From contig JAFGRW010000038.1 of the NCBI GenBank assembly GCA_016934935.1, positions 28,328-92,327 on the forward strand: DNA of 64,000 nucleotides, read 5' to 3'. Below the pieces are notes generated by a model, which did not search any database, was not told where the DNA came from, and saw only the letters and a program-made list of their open reading frames with translations. The first letter of the stretch is position 1. The number at the start of each line of letters is the position of its first letter. This stretch comes from Spirochaetota bacterium (GTDB lineage Bacteria; Spirochaetota; UBA4802; JAFGJZ01). A program made the position numbers and the translations under genes. Below are positions 10,197-18,930 of this stretch, in pieces.

Positions 10197-11204
10197 ATGA
10201 AAAAGTACAATGTTGTTATTTTAGGTGCAACCGGCGCTGTCGGTCTTGAGTTTAGAAAATTACTTGTTGAGCGCAAGTTTCCCATTGATAAGATAAAATT
10301 TTTGGGAAAATCTACCGTGGGTCAGCAGGTAGATTTTGGTGATACCAAAATTACTGTTGAGGCTGTAGAGGACGGATGTTTTGACGGTTACGATATCGCG
10401 CTTTTTTCAGGTGGGGGTGCAATTTCGTTAGAGGTTGCCAAAAAGGCTGTTGAAGCAGGATGCGTGGTTATCGATAATAGCTCTGCCTGGCGTATGGATC
10501 CGGAAGTTCCGTTAGTGGTTCCGGAAGTTAACGCTCATGCTGTTGAATCACATAAAGGTATTATCGCAAATCCAAATTGCACTACTATTCAGATGGTTGT
10601 CTGTTTGCAGGCTATCGAAAAGCTGTCACATATTAAGAAGGTGCACGTTTCGACCTATCAGGCGGCAAGTGGAGCAGGTGCGAGCGGAATGGCTGAACTG
10701 GAAAAACAGTTTAAGCAGATAGTTAACGGTGAAGAGCCAACCGTAAGTAAGTTTGCTTACCAGTTAGCAATGAATATCATTCCGCAGGTAGATGTCTTTA
10801 CTGATAACGGATATACTAAAGAAGAGATGAAAATGTTTCACGAAACAAAAAAAATTATGGAATCGGATATTGATGTGAGTGCAACATGTGTGCGTATACC
10901 TGTTATGCGTAATCATTCAGAGGCAATATGGCTTGAGGCTGAGAAAGAACTTGATCCGGACGAAGTTCGTAAGGCGTTTGAATCGGCTCCCGGGGTAAAG
11001 GTAATCGATGATCCCGCTTCACAGAAATATCCAATGCCTCTTTGGGGTGAAGGCGAAGATGATGTTTTTGTCGGCCGGATACGCAAAGACCTGACTAACC
11101 CAAAGGGTTTAACATTCTGGTGTGTTGGTGACCAGATAAAGAAGGGTGCAGCGTTAAACGCGGTTCAGATTGCCGAGCTTCTAATCGATAAAGGACTTGT
11201 TTGA
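10197..11204 (+). CDS. asd: aspartate-semialdehyde dehydrogenase
   Basis: A 335-residue enzyme that reduces aspartyl phosphate to aspartate semialdehyde, feeding lysine, diaminopimelate, threonine and methionine synthesis. It has NADPH motif GATGAVGLEF and the catalytic cysteine in IIANPNCTTIQM. The histidine region is VPVMRNHSEA and the C-terminus is typical (FWCVGDQIKKGAALNAVQIAELL). The frame is open from a GTG at 10185, but GGAG at 10187-10190 sits 6 bases before the ATG at 10197, which is the better start. A strong intrinsic terminator follows. Confidence 0.96.
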   Translation: MKKYNVVILGATGAVGLEFRKLLVERKFPIDKIKFLGKSTVGQQVDFGDTKITVEAVEDGCFDGYDIALFSGGGAISLEVAKKAVEAGCVVIDNSSAWRMDPEVPLVVPEVNAHAVESHKGIIANPNCTTIQMVVCLQAIEKLSHIKKVHVSTYQAASGAGASGMAELEKQFKQIVNGEEPTVSKFAYQLAMNIIPQVDVFTDNGYTKEEMKMFHETKKIMESDIDVSATCVRIPVMRNHSEAIWLEAEKELDPDEVRKAFESAPGVKVIDDPASQKYPMPLWGEGEDDVFVGRIRKDLTNPKGLTFWCVGDQIKKGAALNAVQIAELLIDKGLV

Positions 11205-11223
11205 TATTAGATTGATGGCAAAA

Positions 11224-11260
11224 AATTAAAAAAACCGGCTTACAGCCGGTTTTTTTAATT
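11224..11260. terminator. bidirectional intrinsic terminator between asd and flaA-like gene
   Basis: A 17-bp perfect stem (11224-11240 with 11244-11260) and a 3-base loop. The GC core is ACCGGCT/AGCCGGT, with seven A on one side and seven T on the other, so it can end transcription from both convergent genes. Confidence 0.9.
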
Positions 11261-11282
11261 AAATATCTGTTATGCTGTTATC

Positions 11283-11951
11283 TCACCAGTCGTCGTCTTG
11301 CTCATCTTTGTATTTGTCGCGAACTTTTGCGGAAATATCGTCTACGTAGAAAAAGTTCCAGCTTGGTAAACGCTTAAGGCTGCTAGGATTGTAAATCAAC
11401 TTAAGAATAGCCATTTCGCGGTGTTGTGAAAGATATTTGTCTTCCTGTCTTATGTCTTTTGTCAATCTTACGGTTAGTTTTCTCCAACCTAAAAAATTTA
11501 ATTTTCCGAATGAAAGACGATGGATCTTCTTGTCGGCATCCTGAAGAATAAGTGAAAGTTCACCAGAGAAGTTTTTACCGTAAACCCACATTGATATTGA
11601 TTGGCAATGCTTTTCGATGATGAGTTTTTTGGGGAACGTTACAGTTATATAGTCACCCTGTCGACCGTAAACCTTGACACCCAGATACTTTTTGGAGTCT
11701 TTAACGGGCGCTGGGAAAACGTCTCTAAGAGCTATAGAAACTTTTTGATCTCTTGTGACGCGAATGGAGACATCTTTGTCTGAGTATTCAGTTTTTTCAA
11801 AATCTTCCAGAACTACTTCCTGGTATATCTGGTCACCCAAGGCCGATGAAGTTGGATCATCAGAAGGTGTCTCTTTTGGTGTGTCAGCATCCTGTGAGTA
11901 CAATGAAACCGAAAAGATCAGTATGAGCAACACAATTGCTATTTTCTTCAT
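11283..11951 (-). CDS. FlaA-like flagellar filament outer layer protein
   Basis: A 222-residue exported protein: signal peptide at residues 1-19 (MKKIAIVLLILIFSVSLYS), then an acidic linker. The mature domain carries features I associate with spirochaete FlaA: SMWVYGKNFSGELSLILQD, LSFGKLNFLGWRKLTV and a late SWNFFYVDDI strand. FlaA forms the sheath around the periplasmic flagellar filament core in spirochaetes. It is somewhat shorter than typical FlaA1 and stands alone, away from other flagellar genes here, so a paralogue or another envelope role is possible. Upstream are candidate sigma-70 and sigma-54-like promoters. This gene is the main evidence for the spirochaete assignment. Confidence 0.8.
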   Translation of the reverse strand: MKKIAIVLLILIFSVSLYSQDADTPKETPSDDPTSSALGDQIYQEVVLEDFEKTEYSDKDVSIRVTRDQKVSIALRDVFPAPVKDSKKYLGVKVYGRQGDYITVTFPKKLIIEKHCQSISMWVYGKNFSGELSLILQDADKKIHRLSFGKLNFLGWRKLTVRLTKDIRQEDKYLSQHREMAILKLIYNPSSLKRLPSWNFFYVDDISAKVRDKYKDEQDDDW

Positions 11952-12012
11952 AAGGTAGTCTCCTCTAAAATTTTACGGTTTTAATGCCCAAAACGTAAAT
12001 AAAAGCGTAACA

Positions 12013-12029
12013 GGCACCGCATATGCCAA
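12013..12029 (-). promoter_or_regulatory. possible sigma-54-type element upstream of flaA-like gene
   Basis: Minus strand TTGGCA (12029-12024) and a downstream GTGC with the GG and GC pairs exactly 10 bases apart, the spacing used by sigma-54. The -12 box departs from TTGC, so this is tentative. It sits immediately downstream of the sigma-70-like candidate. Confidence 0.3.
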
Positions 12030-12057
12030 AAGATAACATTATTACAGCAAATGTCAA
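12030..12057 (-). promoter_or_regulatory. putative sigma-70-type promoter of flaA-like gene
   Basis: Minus strand TTGACA (12057-12052), 16-base spacer, TATCTT (12035-12030), about 80 bases before the ATG at 11951. Confidence 0.5.
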
Positions 12058-12082
12058 CAATAATCACTTGGCTGTTATATAC

Positions 12083-12111
12083 TTGCAAAATGATAATTAA
12101 TATGATAATAT
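12083..12111 (+). promoter_or_regulatory. candidate promoter of carB
   Basis: TTGCAA (12083-12088), 17-base spacer, TAATAT (12106-12111). Spacing is ideal but both boxes are imperfect, and the surroundings are AT-rich enough for chance matches. Confidence 0.3.
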
Positions 12112-12212
12112 AGTGATAAATCTTTATTTTTTAGACTTGAAAAAATAGTGAGGGCTAAACAATTGGCTGTGGACACTTTCTTCAAAAAATATCTTTATCC
12201 TCGGAGTATTCT

Positions 12213-15200
12213 ATGCCAAAAAGAGACGATATACATAAAATTTTGATTATTGGTTCCGGTCCCATAGTGATTGGACAAGCTTGTGAGTTTGATTACTCAG
12301 GGTCACAGGCCTGTAAAGCTCTCAAAGAAGAGGGTTATCAAGTAGTTCTCGTTAACTCTAACCCCGCCACCATTATGACCGATCCAGAAATGGCCGACAG
12401 CACCTACATAGAACCCATAACCCCCGAATTTGTAAAAAGAATAATTGAAATTGAAAAACCTGATGCACTGCTTCCTACTGTTGGTGGTCAGACAGCATTA
12501 AATACAGCCATGTCTCTTTACAAAATGGGAGTCCTTGATGAGAATAAGGTACAGCTGATAGGTGCAAATGTCGAGGCGATAGAAAAGGCTGAAGACCGTG
12601 ACCTTTTTAAGAAAGCGATGATTAAAATTGGTGCGGATGTTCCAAAATCCATGATCGCTTCTAATCTTGAAGAGGCTATGGCAGTTCTGGAAGAGATCAA
12701 GCTGCCGCTTATTATACGTTCAGCATTTACTTTAGGGGGCAGTGGCGGAAATATCGTCTATAACAAAGAAGATTATGTAGACCTTGTTATGAACGGAATA
12801 GATGAGTCTCCAATAAATCAGGTAATCGTTGAGGAGTCAGTTCTTGGCTGGAAAGAATTCGAGCTTGAGGTTATGCGTGATACTGCGGATAATGTTGTCA
12901 TAGTATGTTCCATTGAGAATATTGATCCGATGGGAGTTCACACAGGTGATTCCATTACTGTAGCCCCTCAGCAGACATTGACAGATCGCGAATATCAGAA
13001 TCTTAGGGATCTTTCTTTAAAAATTATCCGTGAAATCGGTGTCGATACAGGTGGATCCAATATACAGTTTGCAGTCAACCCTGAAAACGGAAGAGTAATC
13101 GTAATCGAGATGAATCCCCGGGTAAGCCGGTCATCGGCTCTTGCGTCAAAGGCTACCGGGTTTCCGATAGCAAAAATAGCCGCTAAACTTGCTGTTGGTT
13201 ATACCCTTGATGAAATCAGAAACGATATTACTCGTGAGACCCCGGCTTCCTTTGAGCCGAGTATTGACTACGTTGTGTTAAAGGTTCCGAGATTCAATTT
13301 CGAGAAGTTTCCCGGCGCGGATAACCGTCTTGGTCCTCAGATGAAGGCGGTCGGAGAGGCTATGGCAATTGGCCGTACTTTCAAAGAGTCTCTTCAAAAG
13401 GCAATGCGTTCTCTTGAGGATGACAGATATGGACTTGGCAGTGATGGTAATATCAAAATAGATTCGTATTTACGAAGCTTGGCATCCGGTAAATTGGAGG
13501 ATGTTCTTGAGTATAATCTGATGAATCCCTTTACAGGGCGTATCTTTTATGTGAAGTTGGCGCTTGAATTTGGATGGAGTGTCGAAAAAGTATACAATCT
13601 TAGCGGTATAGATCCGTGGTTTCTTTATCAGATAAAAGAGCTTGTTGATAAGGAGAAATTTTTTAAAGAGCAGACTGAAGTTAACGGATTGTCTGTTGAA
13701 AATCTCAAGGGTATGAAAGAGTCCGGTTATTCGGATCGTCAGATAGCTTATTTATTAAACGCGGACTTGCTGAATACTTTATATTCCTGTGGAACTGAAA
13801 AGCAGAAAGAGTATGCAGAAAGCATGAACCGGTTCGAAGATGATGTTCGATCTTTTAGAATGGAAAACAGTATTATACCCGGTTATAGACTTGTCGATAC
13901 CTGCGCTGGTGAATTTGAAGCCTATACGCCCTATTACTACTCCTCTTACGATTCGGATGACGAAAGCATTAAGAGCGGAAAGAAAAGTGTTATGATTTTG
14001 GGAGGCGGGCCAAACCGTATTGGCCAAGGTATCGAGTTCGATTATTGCTGCTGTCATGCCTCATACGCACTCGAAGAGGAGGGGTATGAGTCTATTATGG
14101 TTAACTCCAACCCCGAGACCGTTTCAACCGATTATGATACATCCGATAAACTCTACTTTGAGCCGCTAACACTTGAAGATATACTGCATATATACAATAA
14201 AGAGAAACCGGAAGGTGTTATCGTGCAGTTCGGTGGACAGACACCGCTTAAGCTGGCACGACGATTGTTGCAAAACGGTGTTAACGTGCTGGGGACTTCG
14301 CCCGACTCGATTGACCGCGCGGAGGATCGTGAACGTTTTTCAGAAGTTGTTAATAAGTTAAATTTAAAACAGCCGGAAAACGGAATGGCATTTACAAGGG
14401 AAGAGGCTTTTGCTATTGCCGATAGAATTGGTTACCCTGTTTTGGTGCGTCCCTCTTATGTGTTAGGAGGCCGTGCGATGGCCATTATTTATAACCGTGA
14501 CAGTTTGGCCGATTATATTGAGAATGCGGTTGATCTTTCTCCGGAGCATCCAGTTCTTGTTGATGATTTTCTTGAAGAGGCTGTAGAGGTCGATGTTGAT
14601 GCGATTTGTGACGGTGATGAGGTTTATGTTGCCGCTATTATGCGGCATGTAGAGCTTGCAGGCGTTCATTCAGGTGACAGTGCATGTGTAATTCCTCCTG
14701 TGGGTATCGCGCCGGAGATGGTAAAGTTGATTGAAAAACAGACAGAGGCTCTTGCTTTTGAACTTGGAGTAATGGGGCTTTTGAATATACAGTTCGCGGT
14801 TAAGGGAGATGATTTGTATATACTCGAGGTGAATCCGCGGGCATCCCGTACTGTGCCGTTTGTTTCAAAAGCAAAAGGTATACCTGTGGCTAAAATAGCG
14901 CTGAAGGTTATGACTGGTCGTAAACTCAAGGATTTTAACCTTCACGGACGTAAAGAGATAGATTATGTTTGTGTCAAGGAAGCTGTGCTGCCATTCAAAA
15001 AGTTTCCGGGTGTTGACACGGTTCTTACACCTGAAATGAAATCGACTGGCGAGGTTATGGGGGTCGCCGATAATTTTAACGAAGCCTATTACAAGGCTTC
15101 CCTGGCTGCTGGAGATCATTTCCCATTAAACGGAACGGTTTTTGTCTCGTTAAACAAAGAGAGTCGTGATGATCTTGTGGATGGTATAAGGTTATTGGCA

Positions 15201-15530
15201 AAGGCGGGATACAAAGTGGCTGCGACTTCCGGTACAGCGGACTATTTAAAAACGGCCGGTATTGGTTGTGACAAAGTTTTCAAGGTAAAAGAGGGGCGAC
15301 CCGATATTCTGGATCTTGTAAAAAATGGTGATATTCACGTTATTTTCAATACACCTGCCGGTTATCGATCCAAGCACGACAGTAATTCGATCCGTCAAGT
15401 CGCTGTTCGATACAAGATTCCTATAGTGACAACAGTGCCGGGAATAAAGGCGGCTGTTGACGGCATGCTGCATATGAAAAACAATGATGTGGTAAATGTT
15501 AAGCCTATTCAGCAATATCATGCTGAATAG
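12213..15530 (+). CDS. carB: carbamoyl-phosphate synthase large subunit
   Basis: A 1105-residue synthetase that makes carbamoyl phosphate for pyrimidine and arginine synthesis, using ammonia from CarA. The duplicated ATP-grasp structure is clear: first half from [20 protein letters not shown], second half from [20 protein letters not shown] near residue 595. Each half has the VNSNP(A/E)T segment, [18 protein letters not shown] or [18 protein letters not shown], and a C-terminal MGS-like allosteric domain with NTP(A)G. GGAG precedes the ATG. No carA lies next to it, so the subunits are encoded apart. Confidence 0.97.
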   Translation: MPKRDDIHKILIIGSGPIVIGQACEFDYSGSQACKALKEEGYQVVLVNSNPATIMTDPEMADSTYIEPITPEFVKRIIEIEKPDALLPTVGGQTALNTAMSLYKMGVLDENKVQLIGANVEAIEKAEDRDLFKKAMIKIGADVPKSMIASNLEEAMAVLEEIKLPLIIRSAFTLGGSGGNIVYNKEDYVDLVMNGIDESPINQVIVEESVLGWKEFELEVMRDTADNVVIVCSIENIDPMGVHTGDSITVAPQQTLTDREYQNLRDLSLKIIREIGVDTGGSNIQFAVNPENGRVIVIEMNPRVSRSSALASKATGFPIAKIAAKLAVGYTLDEIRNDITRETPASFEPSIDYVVLKVPRFNFEKFPGADNRLGPQMKAVGEAMAIGRTFKESLQKAMRSLEDDRYGLGSDGNIKIDSYLRSLASGKLEDVLEYNLMNPFTGRIFYVKLALEFGWSVEKVYNLSGIDPWFLYQIKELVDKEKFFKEQTEVNGLSVENLKGMKESGYSDRQIAYLLNADLLNTLYSCGTEKQKEYAESMNRFEDDVRSFRMENSIIPGYRLVDTCAGEFEAYTPYYYSSYDSDDESIKSGKKSVMILGGGPNRIGQGIEFDYCCCHASYALEEEGYESIMVNSNPETVSTDYDTSDKLYFEPLTLEDILHIYNKEKPEGVIVQFGGQTPLKLARRLLQNGVNVLGTSPDSIDRAEDRERFSEVVNKLNLKQPENGMAFTREEAFAIADRIGYPVLVRPSYVLGGRAMAIIYNRDSLADYIENAVDLSPEHPVLVDDFLEEAVEVDVDAICDGDEVYVAAIMRHVELAGVHSGDSACVIPPVGIAPEMVKLIEKQTEALAFELGVMGLLNIQFAVKGDDLYILEVNPRASRTVPFVSKAKGIPVAKIALKVMTGRKLKDFNLHGRKEIDYVCVKEAVLPFKKFPGVDTVLTPEMKSTGEVMGVADNFNEAYYKASLAAGDHFPLNGTVFVSLNKESRDDLVDGIRLLAKAGYKVAATSGTADYLKTAGIGCDKVFKVKEGRPDILDLVKNGDIHVIFNTPAGYRSKHDSNSIRQVAVRYKIPIVTTVPGIKAAVDGMLHMKNNDVVNVKPIQQYHAE

Positions 15531-15650
15531 TGAAATTTTATAAAAAAATACTCATTAAACTTGATTATGGTGTGAAGATTGCCGAAACTTCTATATTGAC
15601 GAGTTATTGGGACTGGGTTTTTGTCTTGGATCCGGTTCCGGGAGGTCATT

Positions 15651-15821
15651 ATGGATGTAGGTTCTATTAACCGCTCCATGCAGTCAGTAGTTCAGCTTGG
15701 GGATATGCTCAAGGATATTTCGGCCCGGCAGACCGGGTTAACCGAGAAGATGATCGGTGTTGCTGTTGAACAGCGTGTTTCGAGTGACACCCTGGGCACA
15801 TTGGCAGATTACCGTGCTTAA
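15651..15821 (+). CDS. small protein, possibly YjfB-like motility protein
   Basis: A 56-residue soluble protein beginning MDVGSINRSMQS. The start at 15651 is chosen because GGGAGG lies 5-10 bases before it; the longer open frame from 15621 has no such site. Its layout (short MD(V/I) start, amphipathic helix, then GVAVEQRVSSDTL) resembles the YjfB-type putative motility protein family, but the match is by eye and weak. It is closed by an intrinsic terminator and is probably its own unit. Confidence 0.6.
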   Translation: MDVGSINRSMQSVVQLGDMLKDISARQTGLTEKMIGVAVEQRVSSDTLGTLADYRA

Positions 15822-15828
15822 CGAAAAG

Positions 15829-15852
15829 AAGAGCGGCTAATGAGCCGCTCTT
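15829..15852. terminator. bidirectional intrinsic terminator
   Basis: Stem AAGAGCGGCT (15829-15838) / AGCCGCTCTT (15843-15852) with a 4-base loop and T-rich flanks on both strands. It lies between the small ORF and the convergent hsp20 genes. Confidence 0.85.
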
Positions 15853-15882
15853 TTAGTTACGTCGTTTTGTAAATAATGAAAA

Positions 15883-16242
15883 TCAATGCTTATAACTTAT
15901 CTCGATTTTCTTTGGTTTGACCTCTTCGCTTTTTGCCAGTTCCAGAGTCAGTACCCCATCTTGCAGTGAGGCGCTGATTCGTCCAGTGTCGATATTACGA
16001 TCGATTTTGAAAGAGCGCTTATAGGCGTAAATTCCTTCTTCCCGGCTCTCGTCTGTGTGGATAAAAAGTTCCGGATCAGTTTTGCCTGTAATTTCAAGCA
16101 GGTTGTTCTCAACTGTTACGTCCAGCCCCTCTTTTGATACTCCAGGCAAATCGGCTTTTAGAACAAACTTTGTCTCTTCTTCAAAAATATCTGCAGCTGG
16201 AGTTATATAGTTATATTTTACAGATTCAGTGGCGTTTGTCAT
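15883..16242 (-). CDS. small heat-shock protein, Hsp20/alpha-crystallin family
   Basis: A 119-residue sHSP holdase. The alpha-crystallin domain spans most of the protein: FKLKADLPGV-like start (FVLKADLPGVSKEGLDVTVE), KRSFKIDRNIDTGRISASL, and the A..(D/N)GVL motif as LQDGVLTLELAK near the C-terminus. It lacks an obvious IXI tail. It is the second gene of a two-gene unit, 12 bases after another Hsp20 gene, with AAGGGGG as ribosome site, and therefore is under the same CIRCE operator. Paired divergent sHSPs often form mixed oligomers. Confidence 0.93.
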   Translation of the reverse strand: MTNATESVKYNYITPAADIFEEETKFVLKADLPGVSKEGLDVTVENNLLEITGKTDPELFIHTDESREEGIYAYKRSFKIDRNIDTGRISASLQDGVLTLELAKSEEVKPKKIEISYKH

Positions 16243-16254
16243 GGCTATACCCCC

Positions 16255-16647
16255 TTATTTGATCTCAATTTTTTTTGGAAGTGCATCCGGGCTCTTTTTA
16301 AGAGTGACTTTTAGAACCCCATCTTTTAGAGATGCTTGAGCATTGTCTCCGTCCACCTTGTATGGGAGCTTGATGGCTCTTGAAAAGCGGTTGGATGTCC
16401 GCTCTTTTCTAATGTATCTGCGTTCAGAGTCGTCCTGCTCCCTTTCATAACTGACTTTTAGAATGTTGTTTTCGAGCTGGATATCGATGTCTTCGATTTT
16501 TGCTTCAGGAACCAGATACTTAACGTTAATTTCGCCCTCTTTCTCTTCAAAATCCACGTTTGGTAACTCGTGAACAGCGTGTCGCGGCTCAATAAAGGAG
16601 TCTAAAAGAGAGTTGATATCATGAAGTACATTATAAGTGGTTAACAT
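16255..16647 (-). CDS. small heat-shock protein, Hsp20/alpha-crystallin family
   Basis: A 130-residue sHSP starting MLTTYNVLHDINSLLDSF, with alpha-crystallin strand motifs (IQLENNILKVSYERE, FSRAIKLPYKVD) and the conserved ASLKDGVLKVTLKK. The frame extends further upstream, to 16689, but AGGAGG sits just before the ATG at 16647, and a longer protein would run through the CIRCE operator. It is first in the pair. A sigma-70 promoter and perfect CIRCE element upstream indicate HrcA-controlled heat induction. Confidence 0.94.
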   Translation of the reverse strand: MLTTYNVLHDINSLLDSFIEPRHAVHELPNVDFEEKEGEINVKYLVPEAKIEDIDIQLENNILKVSYEREQDDSERRYIRKERTSNRFSRAIKLPYKVDGDNAQASLKDGVLKVTLKKSPDALPKKIEIK

Positions 16648-16678
16648 GGCCCACCTCCTATAAATAAATGCTTTGCTA

Positions 16679-16705
16679 TTAGCACTCAATATTAATGAGT
16701 GCTAA
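16679..16705. promoter_or_regulatory. CIRCE operator (HrcA binding site)
   Basis: Perfect match to TTAGCACTC-N9-GAGTGCTAA: left arm 16679-16687, spacer 16688-16696, right arm 16697-16705. It lies between the -10 box and the first hsp20 start, where bound HrcA would block transcription. Confidence 0.97.
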
Positions 16706-16709
16706 TAGC

Positions 16710-16738
16710 AAATTAATGACTAAACTCTAAATCGTCAA
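16710..16738 (-). promoter_or_regulatory. promoter of the hsp20 pair
   Basis: Minus strand TTGACG (16738-16733), exact 17-base spacer, TAATTT (16715-16710). CIRCE begins 4 bases downstream, the usual arrangement for HrcA-controlled promoters. Confidence 0.75.
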
Positions 16739-16873
16739 TAATTTTTTTTAAATTTTTTTTGAATGGTGATATTTTTTAAAATATTATTCTTGGGAGATTA
16801 AGCTTAATTGAATATCCTGTCAGGTGTATGAATGTAAATGAAAGAATTTATATCTGCTAATTTCTATTTCGTC

Positions 16874-16901
16874 TTGATTTTGTTTCCATACCTGTTATAA
16901 T
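16874..16901 (+). promoter_or_regulatory. promoter of the membrane protein/histidine kinase pair
   Basis: TTGATT (16874-16879), 16-base spacer, perfect TATAAT (16896-16901) with an extended TG one base before it. It lies 54 bases before the ATG at 16955. Confidence 0.65.
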
Positions 16902-16954
16902 ACTATTATGATCGGCTTTAATTTTGCCTAATAATTAAATAAACGGTAAAATAT

Positions 16955-17260
16955 ATGATAGAAGCGCTTCAATTCAATGAGGTTTTTAACCTTGTTTCGG
17001 ATGTTTTTTGCATTCCAATTCTGATTCTAATTTTTTCTTTACGAGAATTACCGCGGTATTGGCTTTTTTTAACAGCGCTTGGTTGTGTTATACTTAGTCA
17101 TCTTTTTACTGTAATTGAATCTTTCTGGTACCCTGAATATTTTGATATTGCAGAGCATTTCATGCTGTTGATAGCGGGAGTATTCTTTTTTATGGGTATT
17201 GTTAAATATTTCTTTTTCTCCTGTGACAATGATAATGATAACGATTCCATTAATAATTAA
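16955..17260 (+). CDS. small membrane protein, possibly N-terminal half of a split sensor kinase
   Basis: A 101-residue protein with three hydrophobic segments (about residues 17-30, 35-54, 68-88), ending in the low-complexity tail SCDNDNDNDSINN. That tail is encoded by the AATGATAATGATAACG run near 17227-17242, exactly where the kinase frame begins. The two frames overlap by up to 62 bases. Read together with a one-step frame shift they would give a single protein with about seven membrane spans before the kinase domain, a common sensor layout. No function is recognisable for it alone. Confidence 0.55.
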   Translation: MIEALQFNEVFNLVSDVFCIPILILIFSLRELPRYWLFLTALGCVILSHLFTVIESFWYPEYFDIAEHFMLLIAGVFFFMGIVKYFFFSCDNDNDNDSINN

Positions 17261-18152
17261 TCTTGCATCAGTGCTGATATATTCTTCGGCAATGGTTCTT
17301 TTGACTATTGCTGTATTTTTGCATAAAATCTATTGGAAAATCGCATTTTTTTTAATGTTCTGCCTTTTTTCTTTATTTATAGTTACTCTTTTCAACTCTT
17401 TGTCTTTAACCGGAGTAGTCGATAATTTTGATCTATTTGAAGAGTACTTTGAAATACTCATTATTCCCTATTTTTTGCTCTATATTTTCATGTTTTCGTC
17501 TTTTAAAGAGATTTCAAAACGAAAAAACAGGGAAATAAAACTCAAAAAACTTGTTTCCGAGAGAACAGTACTCATCAAAGAGATTCATCATAGGGTTAAA
17601 AACAATCTGCAGACTGTAGCGGCATTAATTGAAATGCAGTTGGATAAATTGGAAAACAGCTGTGCTGTTAAGGAGTTGACCACCATAAACAACAGAATAC
17701 GTTCAATGGGGCTTCTCTATACAATGCTTTGCCGCTCTGACAACCTTGCGAATGTCGATGCTGGTATGTATATCCGTAGTGTTGCCGGCTATATTGTTGA
17801 ATCATTTCATCTGGAAAACAGAATTAAAATTGAAGTTAAAACGGCTAATTTTATCTTTCCAATTGATTATACCATAATCTTCGGGTTAATAATTAACGAG
17901 ATGGTTACAAATTCCATTAAACATGCCTTTAAAGATGAGCAATCCGGTGAAATTTACATTTCTCTGGAAAAAGGGGGTGACAGTTCGTTTTATCTTGTTG
18001 TTCGGGATAATGGAGCGGGGTTTAACGAAAACCCCCAGGAACATAAAGGTCTCGGACTGGTTGTAGTCGAGGCGCTGGTAAGACAGATTGAAGGAGAGCT
18101 CTCTTTGAATCATAACAAAGGCACAACATGGGAAATTAAATTCTCTCTATGA
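17229..18152 (+). CDS. membrane sensor histidine kinase (HisKA_2 type)
   Basis: About 307 residues with four hydrophobic segments, then a cytoplasmic kinase module. The phospho-acceptor motif is LIKEIHHRVKNNLQTVAALIEMQ-like (split here as IKEIHHRVKNNLQ then TVAALIEMQ), typical of the HisKA_2 / HWE-related kinases. The ATPase domain has the N-box NEMVTNSIKHAF, DNGAGF and GLGLVVVEAL. The frame is open from a TTG at 17199; neither that nor the ATG at 17229 has a good ribosome site, which supports coupling or frame shifting from the preceding ORF. No response regulator is adjacent. It ends at a terminator. Confidence 0.85.
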   Translation: MIMITIPLIINLASVLIYSSAMVLLTIAVFLHKIYWKIAFFLMFCLFSLFIVTLFNSLSLTGVVDNFDLFEEYFEILIIPYFLLYIFMFSSFKEISKRKNREIKLKKLVSERTVLIKEIHHRVKNNLQTVAALIEMQLDKLENSCAVKELTTINNRIRSMGLLYTMLCRSDNLANVDAGMYIRSVAGYIVESFHLENRIKIEVKTANFIFPIDYTIIFGLIINEMVTNSIKHAFKDEQSGEIYISLEKGGDSSFYLVVRDNGAGFNENPQEHKGLGLVVVEALVRQIEGELSLNHNKGTTWEIKFSL

Positions 18153-18153
18153 G

Positions 18154-18177
18154 AAACTGTTATGAACGGTTTTTTTT
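18154..18177 (+). terminator. intrinsic terminator of the histidine kinase gene
   Basis: Stem AAACTGTT (18154-18161) / AACGGTTT (18165-18172) with one G-T pair and a 3-base loop, running into a T tract to 18177. It overlaps the end of convergent lgt. Confidence 0.7.
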
Positions 18178-18930
18178 AAGGTGTACTCTCTGCCGGATTA
18201 ATATAGCTGCACCGGTTGTAATCAGTCCAAGCGCAATTATTTGAGCCTGAGTCAGGCCAAAAACAAGAATTGGGTTTACACGTATAAACTCGACAAAAAA
18301 ACGAATCAGACCCATGGAAATCAAAAAAATAGCGAATATAAAACCGCTCGGTCGTTTTCTCTTCCGTAGAATAATTAGCGAACATGCGATAATAAAATAA
18401 AAGAAAGATTCAAAAAGTGATGTAGGGTAAACCGGGCTGAAAGCGGGAACAATACCGTTGGGATAGGGCAGTGTCAACAAATTGTATGCTTCAATGCCGT
18501 GACATCCGTCACCAGAAACATGACAACCAATACGTCCGAAAGCAAACCCAACTGCAATGGCCGGTGAACTCAAGTCAAATACCTCTACAACCGAATACTT
18601 ATATATACGTATAATAATGGCGCAGCCTGAAAGAGCTAAAAGAAGTCCACCGTAAACAACAAGCCCTGTTCGCGAAAAAGTGGTCTGTAAGGGTGCCGAT
18701 CTGAATTCCTGAAAATTCTCAAATATGTAAAAAAGTTTAGCTCCGATAAGACCAAGAAGCACTGCCGCGAGCAGGATGTAAAAAGCAAGATCGGGGTTTT
18801 TTTTATTAAGTATAATTTCACGCTCCAGTAGGCGGTAGGCACAATAGAAAGCGATCCCGAGTATCAAGCCGTAAGAACCGATAACAAGTGGTGTGCCGCC
18901 AAGATTTATCTGAAAAACTACTGGAAACAT
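18160..18930 (-). CDS. lgt: prolipoprotein diacylglyceryl transferase, divergent
   Basis: A 256-residue, seven-span membrane protein that would transfer diacylglycerol from phosphatidylglycerol to lipobox cysteines. Supporting segments are GRIGCHVSGDGCHGIEA, FSPVYPTSLFESFFYF and GLIRFFVEFIR. It is divergent: the usual HGG(L) reads YGGLL, and the Asn after GRIG is Cys. This SGDG variant exists in a sub-branch of the Lgt family as I recall it. The ATG at 18930 is preferred because AGGAGAAA precedes it; the frame opens earlier at 18975. It is convergent with the kinase gene. Confidence 0.82.
   Translation of the reverse strand: MFPVVFQINLGGTPLVIGSYGLILGIAFYCAYRLLEREIILNKKNPDLAFYILLAAVLLGLIGAKLFYIFENFQEFRSAPLQTTFSRTGLVVYGGLLLALSGCAIIIRIYKYSVVEVFDLSSPAIAVGFAFGRIGCHVSGDGCHGIEAYNLLTLPYPNGIVPAFSPVYPTSLFESFFYFIIACSLIILRKRKRPSGFIFAIFLISMGLIRFFVEFIRVNPILVFGLTQAQIIALGLITTGAAILIRQRVHLKKNRS

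Noticed and set aside
12061..12100. Sigma-54 site TTGGCTG...TTGC upstream of carB
   Set aside because: The GG and GC pairs are 13 bases apart instead of 10.
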